Assembly: GCF_001028175.1 (NCBI RefSeq)
Contig: NZ_AEJF01000096.1
Span: forward strand, 1 to 57,098
Direction of reading: 5' to 3'
DNA from: Caballeronia mineralivorans PML1(12)
Lineage (GTDB): Bacteria; Pseudomonadota; Gammaproteobacteria; Burkholderiales; Burkholderiaceae
Length of the DNA stretch: 57,098 nucleotides
Shown: piece by piece, positions 27,640 to 35,212 of the stretch
Position numbering within the stretch: position 1 is the stretch's first letter
Layout: the number at the start of each line of letters is the position of its first letter
The notes under the pieces: generated by a model
What the model saw: the letters and a program-made list of their open reading frames with translations, nothing else
The model's database searches: none
What the model was told of the DNA's origin: nothing
Translations under genes and position numbers: made by a program

Positions 27640-28878
27640 ATGAATAAGTCTGCCAGCGTTAGTTATCCTGTGGATCCTGAGCGTCGACGCATCGCCAACC
27701 AGAAAGTGGTGGAACGCGTCGCCGCGACGCAGCCCGTGCTGGCTGGCTGTGAGCGCGCGGCCAACGCACTGAACCTCGCTGACGGCGAACTCGGCCACGC
27801 CGGTCCGCCATTCGACGAACTCGCCGAGATCCCTGCCCCGGTACTGAACGCCTTGGCCGGCGCAGCGGTGTACGAAGGCTGGGCCGGCACCCTGGATGCA
27901 GCACGATCAAGCATTCTGCGTGGCGAAATCCGCCTGCGTGCCAATCATGACCTGGGCACTGTCTCGCCAATGAGCGGTGTCGTGCGGCCGAGCCAGATTG
28001 TCATGCGCATCGAGAACCGCACAGGTCCAGGAGTCACATATGCAACCCTTGGTGAGGCGGGCCGCTGCGTGCTGCGCTTTGGCTGTTACGACGCGCATGT
28101 AGCAGCAGGGTTGCGCTACCTGGACGATATAGTCGGACCCGCGATTGCTCGCGCACTTCCGCCAGGCGGAGTGCCCGTTTTGCCACTCATTGCAGAAGGG
28201 TTGGCGTTGGGTGACGACGTGCATCAACGTAACATCGGTGGCATGTTTGCGTTCGCGCGTCAGCTTGCAAGCCTCGAGAATTCGGTTTGCTCCTGGCTGC
28301 TCTGGAATCCTCAGCATTTCCTCAACTACGCGATGGCCGCCGCAAAACTTGCCCTTGATCAGGCGGAAGGGATCGCTGATAGCACCATCGTTACGGCAAT
28401 ATCGCGCAACGGGTCCTCGTGCGGCGTGCGCGTGGCGGGCATGGGCAAGCGCTGGTTCTGTGCGCCGGCAACAATCTCTGATGGACATTTTTTCGCGCCG
28501 CATTCGCGTGACGACGCTCAGCGCGATCTTGGCGACAGTGCGATCATGGAAACCTTCGGCCTTGGCGGCGCGGTATCGCACTGCTCGCCGGAGCTTGCTC
28601 GCATCATGTTGCGAGACTGGCCGCAATCAGAAGCCGCAGGGCGTTCGATGCGGGCGCTGTTCTGGTCCGCCCATCCCTTATTCGCGCCTGCCTTGGCTGG
28701 ATCGGAAAAAGCAGGACTCGGCCTTGATGCACAGCGAGTGGTTGAGGAACAAAGTCCCGTGCGGATTCACACCGGCATCGCCCATCGCGACGGCGCAACA
28801 GGATGGATTGGAATCGGCGTGGCGAGCGCCCCGCTCAGTTGCTTCGAGCAGGCGCTCAGTGCAGTGGGGCAGGCATAA
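27640..28878 (+). CDS. DUF1116 family protein (YlbE/AllG-like)
   Basis: A 412-residue protein of the DUF1116 family. Recognisable blocks are RRRIANQKVVERVAATQPVL, GPPFDELAEIPAPVLNALAGAA, EIRLRANHDLGTVSPMSGVV, GDDVHQRN, SRNGSSCGVRVAGMGKRWF and ETFGLGGAV. Members accompany FdrA-type acyl-CoA-synthetase-like proteins; E. coli YlbE is one and has been linked to oxamate carbamoyltransferase in purine/allantoin nitrogen use. No fdrA or DUF2877 partner is present here, which is unusual. The start at 27640 follows the regulator stop by seven bases, so it is co-transcribed. Function in this locus is unknown. Confidence 0.82.
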   Translation: MNKSASVSYPVDPERRRIANQKVVERVAATQPVLAGCERAANALNLADGELGHAGPPFDELAEIPAPVLNALAGAAVYEGWAGTLDAARSSILRGEIRLRANHDLGTVSPMSGVVRPSQIVMRIENRTGPGVTYATLGEAGRCVLRFGCYDAHVAAGLRYLDDIVGPAIARALPPGGVPVLPLIAEGLALGDDVHQRNIGGMFAFARQLASLENSVCSWLLWNPQHFLNYAMAAAKLALDQAEGIADSTIVTAISRNGSSCGVRVAGMGKRWFCAPATISDGHFFAPHSRDDAQRDLGDSAIMETFGLGGAVSHCSPELARIMLRDWPQSEAAGRSMRALFWSAHPLFAPALAGSEKAGLGLDAQRVVEEQSPVRIHTGIAHRDGATGWIGIGVASAPLSCFEQALSAVGQA

Positions 28879-28964
28879 GCAGGCAGCCTTGCGGCCGCAT
28901 CTCGTGAACAAATGTAGCCGCTGTGACCCTACCCCAGCAACCCTCATTTCTACGCACCCGTTCT

Positions 28965-29378
28965 ATGTCCGCAGATAAAATCCACCACTTCGTAGCCGAT
29001 GCAAGCCCGCCGCCGCCGTCCTCGCTGTATTCGCATGCTGTGCAAGCAGCAGGCTGGCTATACGTCACCGGACAGCTTCCAACGGACCCGGACGCGCCCA
29101 CCGCAGCGCCTGCTGAAGGCGTCGGAGAGCAAGCAGTCGTCTGCTTCGAGAACCTCACCCGTATCTTGAGACATGCCGGATATGGTTACGAGGATGCCGT
29201 ATTCGTGCGCATCTACCTCAGCGAGTTCGACCGTGATTTCGCCGCGTTCAACGCGATCTACACGCGCTATTTTCCGCAAGACAGTGTCAGCCTGCCCTCT
29301 CGCACCACCGTCGGCGTGGCACGCCTTGGCAGGGCGGCGCTCGTCGAAATTGATCTGGTCTGCTATCGACAGCCCTGA
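28965..29378 (+). CDS. Rid-family (RidA/YjgF) protein
   Basis: A 137-residue Rid protein: YSHAVQAAGWLYVTGQLPTDPD near residues 23-44, DAVFVRIYLSEFDRDFAAFNAIYTRYF, and SRTTVGVARLGRAALVEIDLV, which includes the Arg used by RidA-type enzymes to hold the substrate carboxylate. RidA members hydrolyse reactive enamine/imine intermediates. I use the ATG at 28965; a GTG at 28923 is possible. It is the third gene after gntR and DUF1116, suggesting the pathway makes an imine or carbamoyl-type intermediate. Confidence 0.87.
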   Translation: MSADKIHHFVADASPPPPSSLYSHAVQAAGWLYVTGQLPTDPDAPTAAPAEGVGEQAVVCFENLTRILRHAGYGYEDAVFVRIYLSEFDRDFAAFNAIYTRYFPQDSVSLPSRTTVGVARLGRAALVEIDLVCYRQP

Positions 29379-29410
29379 GCTCGTGCACCTGCGCCTTACC
29401 CGGAAAGATC

Positions 29411-30001
29411 TCAAGCCGCATGCAAGGCCGGGGCCTCAGGAATCGCGAGAATCAACTCGCGCGTGTAATCGCTGGCCGGGTGCTGAAACAGCTCTGTCGT
29501 GGCGCCGTACTCCACCTGCTGCCCCGCGTGCAGAACCGACACCGAATGTGCAAGTTTGCGAACCGTGTCCAGGTCGTGCGTGATAAACAGGTAGGTCAAT
29601 CCCAGCTCTTGCTGCAATTGAAACAGGAGACTCAGGATCTGCGCCTGCACGGTGACGTCGAGGGCGGAGGTGGCCTCATCCAGGACCAGAACGGATGGAT
29701 TCAGTATCAGCGCACGGGCGATGGCGAGCCGTTGCCTCTGCCCCCCGGACAAGGCCCGAGGTTTGCGTTGCAGCACTGAGAGCGGCAGGGCCACGCGCTC
29801 GGTCACGGCTTCCACCTGACATTGCCGTTCCGCCTTCGGCGGTCGATCGAAGTTCAGCAAAGGTTCTTCGATCAGTTGGAACACCGTCTGGGTCGGATCA
29901 AGCGACGTGAACGGGTTCTGATACACCAATTGAATCTTCCGGCGAAACAGACGCAACGACTCACCCCGCAACGCGCTGACATCCACACCCTTCACCAGGA
30001 T
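29411..30001 (-). pseudogene. Truncated DppF-like ABC ATPase lacking Walker A
   Basis: About 195 recognisable residues from Q-loop (RRKIQLVYQNPFTSLDPTQTV) through signature ([15 protein letters not shown]), Walker B (VLVLDEATSALD), switch His (FITHDLD) and the C-terminal extension. The 5' part with Walker A is missing. Homology stops near base 30001, exactly where a monooxygenase fragment of opposite orientation begins, so the gene was cut by a rearrangement. It cannot bind ATP normally. It is the remains of a further dipeptide-type importer in this sulfur-related region. Confidence 0.85.
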
Positions 30002-30603
30002 CGCGAGTTCTATGCCGATCTGAAAACCGCGGCGACATCTCAAGGATGCGCCGCCGACCATGTGGTCATACTGCCGGGGATAAGCGCAGCGATCGGTTCA
30101 ACCGATGCCGAAGGACGTGCGCTGCTCGAAGAGCTGAACAGCCTGACCGACGTCAGTGTTGGATTGAGCCGTCTGTCAAACCGCTTTGGCGGATTCGACT
30201 TTTCGCACCTCGACCTCGATCAGCCCCTCTCCGTGGACGATTTTCCGGACCCCGCCACCGTGCAGGCGGCGCAGAGCCGCGCAGCGGTGATTACCGGTCT
30301 CGTGGCGCGCGAGCATCCCACGCTGCGCGCGCTGCTGCATCAGTTGGCGGGCGCAGCGGGCATTTCACGATTGCAGGCTCACCTGAGCGTGTGGCCGACG
30401 TTATCGAAGACTGGGTGGGAAGCCGCGCCGCAGACGGCTTCAACGTCATGCCTCCCGTGTTGCCGACACAACTCGATACGTTCATCGATCACGTCGTCCC
30501 AATCCAGCAGCGGCGCGGTTTGTTCCGCCGCAATCACGAGGCCACTACCTTGCGCGGCTATTACGGGCTCGCAAGTCCGGCGAACCAATATTTCCCGTCC
30601 TGA
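30002..30603 (+). pseudogene. C-terminal fragment of an LLM flavin monooxygenase, frameshifted
   Basis: Beginning at the break near 30002, the frame reads REFYADLKTAA, then DHVVILPGISAAIGSTDAEGRALLEEL, RLSNRFGGFDFSHLDLDQPL and AAVITGLVAREHPTLRALLHQLAG. Homology then jumps to another frame at about 30345-30360 (RSGHFTIAGSPERVADVIEDW, DGFNVMPPVLPTQLDTFIDHVVPI) and ends at 30603. This is the C-terminal half of the NtaA/DszA family. It lacks the N-terminal half and has a one-base-deletion-type frameshift, so it is not functional. It abuts the broken ABC ATPase. Confidence 0.85.
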
Positions 30604-30715
30604 CTGCCGTCTGATCCAGACTGTCTACATGCATCCAGCACTGAGCGCAGCGCGACGCCCGCCGGCATATGACCTGGCTACGCGCCGGATCGTTATTCAA
30701 AAATCGCGCTAAACA

Positions 30716-30733
30716 AACGACTATTTAGTCGTT
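30716..30733. promoter_or_regulatory. Perfect 18-bp palindrome, TetR-type operator
   Basis: AACGACTATTTAGTCGTT has two perfect 8-base arms around TT. The spacing and ACTA/TAGT ends fit sites bound by TetR-family repressors that control detoxification genes in Burkholderiales. It lies 189 bp upstream of the glutathione transferase start. No tetR gene is in the window, so the regulator may be elsewhere or lost in the nearby rearrangement. Bases 30734-30922 contain a 64-codon open frame of no recognisable family. Confidence 0.55.
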
Positions 30734-30922
30734 CCATGAACATCCCCGACGATCTAAAGTATTTGATCCGCCGCAGCACGGGTGAGTCACGGCGATTGGT
30801 CATGCTGATGTCGCCCGGCACGCCGCTTTGGCAGAGCATTGAATTCCGCACCATCATCTTCTTCGGCCAGCGACCAGACGCACTGTGCCGTTTGCGGCAG
30901 ATCACTAAAAGGCAGCAAGCTC

Positions 30923-31651
30923 ATGATTGAAGTCCATTACTGGCCAACTCCGAATGGCAAGAAGGTCACCATTCTCCTTGAGGAGCTGGGTGTTCCCTAC
31001 ACGATTGTTCCGGTGAACATCGGCCGAGGCGATCAATTCAAGGATGAGTTTCTCGCGATCAGCCCCAACAACCGAATGCCGGCCATTATCGACACTGAAC
31101 CGAAGCGCGATGGCTCGCCGGTCAGCGTATTCGAGTCCGGGGCGATCCTCTTTTACCTGGCCGAAAAGGAAGGCCGCTTCTGGCCTCAACACGATGTTCA
31201 AGCCAAGTATGAAGTAACCCAGTGGGTGGTCTGGCAGATGGCCAACCAGGGGCCGAAGTTCGGCGAGCGCGGGCACTTCTCGCGGGTCCCGGAAAGCGCT
31301 GGCGACCAAACGTACGCCCGGCGTCGATTCAACGACGAGGTCCACCGCCTCTATGGAGTGCTGAACAATCGCCTGTATGATCGCCGCTACCTGGCCGGCG
31401 ACGAATACACGATTGCGGATATAGCGTCGTACCCCTGGACGGTCTCCTGGCAGCAACAAGGCATCGACCTGGCCGAATTCCCCCACTTCAAACGCTGGTT
31501 CGAGGAACTGTCCGAGCGGCCGGCGGTGCAACGAGGTTTGGCGGTGACGGCCGGAGAGCCGGAAGATCCCGCCAGCGTCACGCCCGAGGAACAGGAACGC
31601 CGCCGCAAGATTCTTTACAACCAGCGCGCCCGTCCTGCGCCCTCGATTTAA
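30923..31651 (+). CDS. Glutathione S-transferase, nu class (YfcG/YghU-like)
   Basis: A 242-residue protein: N-terminal thioredoxin-fold domain starting MIEVHYWPTPNGKKVTILLEEL, with Thr9 and Asn11 in the positions that define YfcG-type nu-class enzymes. ISPNNRMPAIID follows (cis-Pro), then SVFESGAILFYLAEKEG for glutathione binding and a helical C-terminal domain (YLAGDEYTIADIASYPW, FPHFKRWFEELSERPAV). Relatives act as disulfide-bond reductases and peroxidases. I start at the ATG at 30923; upstream in-frame sequence is not conserved. It is intact among decayed genes and probably controlled by the palindrome at 30716. Confidence 0.9.
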   Translation: MIEVHYWPTPNGKKVTILLEELGVPYTIVPVNIGRGDQFKDEFLAISPNNRMPAIIDTEPKRDGSPVSVFESGAILFYLAEKEGRFWPQHDVQAKYEVTQWVVWQMANQGPKFGERGHFSRVPESAGDQTYARRRFNDEVHRLYGVLNNRLYDRRYLAGDEYTIADIASYPWTVSWQQQGIDLAEFPHFKRWFEELSERPAVQRGLAVTAGEPEDPASVTPEEQERRRKILYNQRARPAPSI

Positions 31652-31675
31652 AGCGGCAAAGCCCGCTGAGACATG

Positions 31676-31717
31676 CACGTCACGCCGGTCTCGAACAGAC
31701 GATGCGTCAGATCATCC
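31676..31717 (-). pseudogene. 3' tip of a second copy of the two-cluster ferredoxin gene
   Basis: Bases 31681-31715 match the minus-strand 3' end of the ferredoxin gene (22091-22125) at 32 of 35 positions by direct comparison. On the minus strand they encode DDLTHRLFETGVT against NDLTHHLFEIGVT. The stop codon has become TGC and everything upstream has been replaced by IS110 sequence. This shows that a paralogous flavoprotein-ferredoxin operon once stood here or that a copy was moved here. Confidence 0.75.
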
Positions 31718-31725
31718 TGTAAGCA

Positions 31726-32172
31726 ATGGGGCATCGAGTAATGATGGATGAGAAACGGCTCACCGAGCGCGTCAAGCTACGTGCCGAGTTTCACCTGCTG
31801 AAGACGGTGCCTGGAATTGGTGAAAGGCTTGCGACGGTGATCATGCTGGAGACTGGAACGGTGGCACGTTTTGCCGAAGTAGGCCAGTTCAGTTCGTACT
31901 GTCGCTGCGTCGATAGCGTGCGGCAAAGTAACGGGAGGAAGAAAGGTGAAGGCAACACCCGCAACGGCAATGCGTATCTGGCATGGGCGTTTATTGAGGC
32001 GGCGAACTTTGCATTAATGCAATGCCCGCCGGCGCGTCGTTGCTATGAGCGCGAGCAGCGCGCAACCAACCGGGTCGTCGCGCTCAAGGCGGTGGAGCAC
32101 AAACTTGCGCGTGCCTGTTACTACATGCTGCGCGAGCAGCAATCGTTTGATGTGACGCGATGTTTTACTTAA
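31726..32172 (+). pseudogene. IS110-family transposase, C-terminal remnant
   Basis: The frame encodes LLKTVPGIGERLATVIMLETG, the helix-hairpin-helix-like Transposase_20 motif, then FAEVGQFSSYCRCVDSVRQSNGRKKGEGNTRNGNAYLAWAFIEAANFAL and the basic RATNRVVALKAVEHKLARACYYMLRE. These are the C-terminal half of IS110-type transposases. The N-terminal DEDD RuvC-like half is missing, so the element is dead. It joins directly to the ferredoxin tip at 31717 and may have caused that truncation. Confidence 0.88.
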
Positions 32173-32528
32173 TGGTTCGACGCAAGCGGGCGAGCCAGTA
32201 ACCTGACTAGCCTGCAGCCAAGGCATTGATTGGACACCTGTCTTGCGCCACCCCCTGTTTGCGGATGACTGGGTCGTCCAGACCGTGAGCCACTTCAGGA
32301 CTGGCGCTCACGTGACGTGAGATAGCCAAGGCTTTTGTCAAATTACCTTTGGACACGGTCTGGTACCGATGATTTTCTGGGGCGGCCTATGCCGCCAGGG
32401 CAGCTACCAGTTGCATTGCACCTGCTTGATCCCGATGGGTGTCTGGCACGACTCAGTTCGCAGCCAACTGAACGAAAACCCGGGCACGATTTGAATCCGT
32501 AACGAGCGCGGCAGCAGGATTGCAGGCC
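32173..32528. other. Noncoding remnant sequence between IS fragments
   Basis: About 350 bp without a recognisable gene. It lies between the IS110 remnant and the 23-bp inverted repeat and probably consists of leftover mobile-element DNA. Short related motifs TTGGACACCTGTC and TTTGGACACGGTC occur near 32229 and 32346, possibly former element ends. Confidence 0.35.
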
Positions 32529-32584
32529 CATCACGAGGTGTCATTGGTGATATCACAGAGCATCACCAACGACACCTCGTGATG
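32529..32584. repeat. 23-bp imperfect inverted repeat with 10-base spacer
   Basis: Arms at 32529-32551 and 32562-32584 are complementary at 22 of 23 positions (each outer end reads CATCACGAGGTGTC). It could fold as a stable hairpin, or be two facing terminal repeats left by excision or nested insertion. It lies between the IS110 and IS6-like remnants. Confidence 0.7.
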
Positions 32585-32655
32585 GAGAATTCTGTCCTTG
32601 ATTTCGGCTGGCTAATGGGTGTCAGGTTGTTGAGCCAGTCACGTAAGATGACGCG

Positions 32656-32733
32656 ATGAAGAAATCAAAATCGCTTTTTCACAGTCTCCGTTTTCCGGCT
32701 CGTGTCATTAGCTGCGTTGTTCGATGGTCTTAA
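32656..32733 (+). pseudogene. N-terminal remnant resembling an IS6-family transposase
   Basis: An ATG-led 25-codon frame reads MKKSKSLFHSLRFPARVISC then VVRW, matching the start of IS6-type transposases (RFPxxVISxxVRWY). A stop follows immediately at 32731. The remaining transposase is absent. The assignment rests on a short but characteristic block. Confidence 0.55.
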
Positions 32734-32762
32734 AGATTTACAGTGGAACACGAGGTCCGCGA

Positions 32763-33758
32763 TCAGTAGCCGCCGCTTACCGGATCTGAAGAGTTCCGCG
32801 AGTTAATAAAAGCCCCAATGATGGCAGCGAAATCCTGGTCAGGAGCCAAGCCCAATCGTTCCCCGCGGGATGTCTCCCAGGACCCGGGCCAACTGCCCAC
32901 GATTTGCTCAATTCTCGAATCGATCTGCCAGTCAATTCGGTCGGCAACATCGTTTCCCGCTATTCTTCTCAACTCTTCTACCATTTCAGCGACGCTGACC
33001 GACAAGCCTGGCAGGTTAACGACTGGCCACGTCCCGAGCAATTCACGATCAAGTTCGCACCCCGCGATGAGAGATTCGATCGCTCGCTCGGGTGAGAGCA
33101 GCCAGAGGGGGGTTCTCGCATCAACTGGACAGACGGAACGCTGTCCGCTAAGCGGCTCTCGGACGATCCCACTCACAAATGACGACGCGGCCGCGTTCGG
33201 CCTCCCAGGCCGTACGGTGATGGTTGGAAGCCGAAGCACTCGCCCATCGACAAAACCCCGCCGCGTGTAGTCACACAGCAGCAGTTCAGCCATTGCCTTC
33301 TGCGTTCCATAAGACGACTGTGGATGAAGCGCCGTGTCATCCCGCACGACCGGTGGCAGCGTGCCGCCATACACTGCGACCGAACTCGTGAAGAGTACCC
33401 GGGGTTTGTGATCCCGTTCGCGGCAAACGTCGAGCAACAAGCGCGAGGCGTCAAGGTTGATGCGCATGCCAAGATCGAAATCCGCCTCCGCCTGCCCGCT
33501 GACGATCGCAGCAAGGTGAAAAATTGCCGCCGTTTCAACGGTAATGACGCGCTCCAGCAAACATCGGTCAGCAATGTCTCCCGTTTCCACACGCACGCGC
33601 GAGTCGCCTGAGTGGGAAGAATGTGCGACATCAAGTAGGACGAGTTCGGTAATAGGTTGGCGATTACCGTTCGCGTCCATAAGTTCGCCGCGCTCTAGCA
33701 GTCGGAGCGCAAGCCTTTGTCCCAGGAATCCGGCTGCGCCGGTGATCAGAATTTTCAT
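32763..33758 (-). CDS. denD: NAD-dependent epimerase/dehydratase family, D-erythronate dehydrogenase-like
   Basis: A 331-residue extended short-chain dehydrogenase: Rossmann motif GAAGFLGQRLALRL, acidic residue after beta-2 in VLLDVAHSS, AIFHLAAIVSGQAEADFDLGMRINLDAS, VLFTSSVAVYGG and catalytic YGTQK. HLAAIVSGxAExDFDLGxxxNLD is typical of the DenD group, which oxidises D-erythronate to 2-oxo-tetronate. The partner genes otnK, otnI and otnC are absent, so the substrate here may be another hydroxyacid. It is the last gene of the minus-strand cluster, 170 bases after the porin gene. Confidence 0.8.
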   Translation of the reverse strand: MKILITGAAGFLGQRLALRLLERGELMDANGNRQPITELVLLDVAHSSHSGDSRVRVETGDIADRCLLERVITVETAAIFHLAAIVSGQAEADFDLGMRINLDASRLLLDVCRERDHKPRVLFTSSVAVYGGTLPPVVRDDTALHPQSSYGTQKAMAELLLCDYTRRGFVDGRVLRLPTITVRPGRPNAAASSFVSGIVREPLSGQRSVCPVDARTPLWLLSPERAIESLIAGCELDRELLGTWPVVNLPGLSVSVAEMVEELRRIAGNDVADRIDWQIDSRIEQIVGSWPGSWETSRGERLGLAPDQDFAAIIGAFINSRNSSDPVSGGY

Positions 33759-33928
33759 ATCAGGATGTAGCGAAGAGTCATTGCAATGATGAAATATCGA
33801 GCCCGGACCAACGCTCGGATGCCAAGCGCCTTTGCCCGACGAATCGAGAATTCAACGAAAAAATCAATCCCATGCTTCCTCTGCCAGCAAGCGATGAAAT
33901 TGCCTGTTTCCCCACTTCATTGGATATT

Positions 33929-35176
33929 CTAGAAGTGGTGAATGATGCCGAAGACGACTGCAACCATGCTTCGCGAAGATGACGGGGTCGATTGGAAGGC
34001 GTCGCCCATCGCTGCAGTGGCGTTGATTTGTGGCGTTGCGGTCGCCGTCCCGAAGGACGGAGTACCCAGCGTGTTGCCGTTCGCGCGCTGATAAGCCTGC
34101 AATGCGTAAAGCCCAGTGCGCTTTGATAACGTGTAGTACTGGGACAGCGTGACCTGTTGGTACTGGGCCGCGCTAGTTATCCCGTTCGCCTTCGACGCCC
34201 GCGTATAGCTGTAGCCGCCTGCAAGGTCCAGGTCCCGTAGCGCTTTGTAATGCAGCACAGCGCCCTCCGTGTTGAACACCGCTGTGTCGGAAAACTTCGA
34301 GTTAATACCTGGAATGTACTGGACGTTCGAGTACGATACCGAGACGTCCCATGAACTGTTGAACGTCCACAGGCCGGCGACCGCGAAACGCTGCTGCGCT
34401 TGCGCTCCCTGATAGCCGTTGGTGACAGCAGACACTCCCGACTGACCACCGGTGGTCGTTGTGGAATCCGTGCCAAATACGCCACCACCGCTCGTTGAAT
34501 TGTTGATGCGCTCGAATGCCGCGCCGATGCCCAGTGGTCCGGATGCATACTGCAAAGCTCCGCTCCACGTCGAACCGCTGTAAATGCTGCCGGGCACACC
34601 CGCCAGAGAATACGAAGCGCCCACTGTCACACCGTAAAACTTCGGCGATACATAGACTAGCGAACTGTTTGCCCGGTAGTCGAGGTCCATTTGATCGAGA
34701 TCTCCCGGATGTGCTCCAATCCCGCCCGTTAGCCATAGAGTTGGCCCATAAGGCGCGGTGACCAGAGTGTAGTAAGGCGTATACTGGCGGCCAATCGTGA
34801 GAGATCCATACTCCGGGTTGGACCCTCCGATCCATGCCTGGCGCCCGAACATCGCGTTCGTAAATTGCTGACCGCCGGTAGCAATGTTGAAACCCGATTC
34901 CAACTGAAAATTCACCTTTGTGCCACCGCCGAGGTCCTCCGCACCTTTGATACCCCAACGGTCGCCCCACCAGATCCCCGAAACCATCTTGATGTTGGAA
35001 CGACCGCCGCTCGTTGAGCCTAACGTGCTCTGGCTGCTCTGATAGATTATCGAATCGTCGACGACTCCGTACAACGTGACGCTGCTTTGTGCAAGCGCGG
35101 GAGCGGCGGCAAGACCGAGACCCGCAAAAACCAGAATTCGGGGAATCAGCGATTGCCTTTCGATATAGCTCTTCAT
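33929..35176 (-). CDS. Gram-negative porin (OmpC-like, Burkholderiales type)
   Basis: A 415-residue outer-membrane beta-barrel protein. It has a signal peptide to APALAQ, then the hallmark first strand SSVTLYGVVDDSIIYQS, RWGIKGAEDLGGGTKVNFQLESGF, FGRQAWIGGSNPEYGSLTIGRQY (the PEFG-like loop 3 area) and the terminal strand VVFGIIHHF ending in Phe. A strong AAGGAG ribosome site precedes the ATG. It lies between the MFS and DenD-like genes and probably admits their substrate. Confidence 0.92.
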   Translation of the reverse strand: MKSYIERQSLIPRILVFAGLGLAAAPALAQSSVTLYGVVDDSIIYQSSQSTLGSTSGGRSNIKMVSGIWWGDRWGIKGAEDLGGGTKVNFQLESGFNIATGGQQFTNAMFGRQAWIGGSNPEYGSLTIGRQYTPYYTLVTAPYGPTLWLTGGIGAHPGDLDQMDLDYRANSSLVYVSPKFYGVTVGASYSLAGVPGSIYSGSTWSGALQYASGPLGIGAAFERINNSTSGGGVFGTDSTTTTGGQSGVSAVTNGYQGAQAQQRFAVAGLWTFNSSWDVSVSYSNVQYIPGINSKFSDTAVFNTEGAVLHYKALRDLDLAGGYSYTRASKANGITSAAQYQQVTLSQYYTLSKRTGLYALQAYQRANGNTLGTPSFGTATATPQINATAAMGDAFQSTPSSSRSMVAVVFGIIHHF

Positions 35177-35212
35177 TCTTTATCTCCTTTTGTTTTCTTG
35201 TTGGTTATCGGC

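Noticed and set aside
30736..30930. Small open frame directly after the TetR-type palindrome
   Set aside because: It has no recognisable family, no clear ribosome site, and overlaps the leader of the GST gene; kept only as a note.
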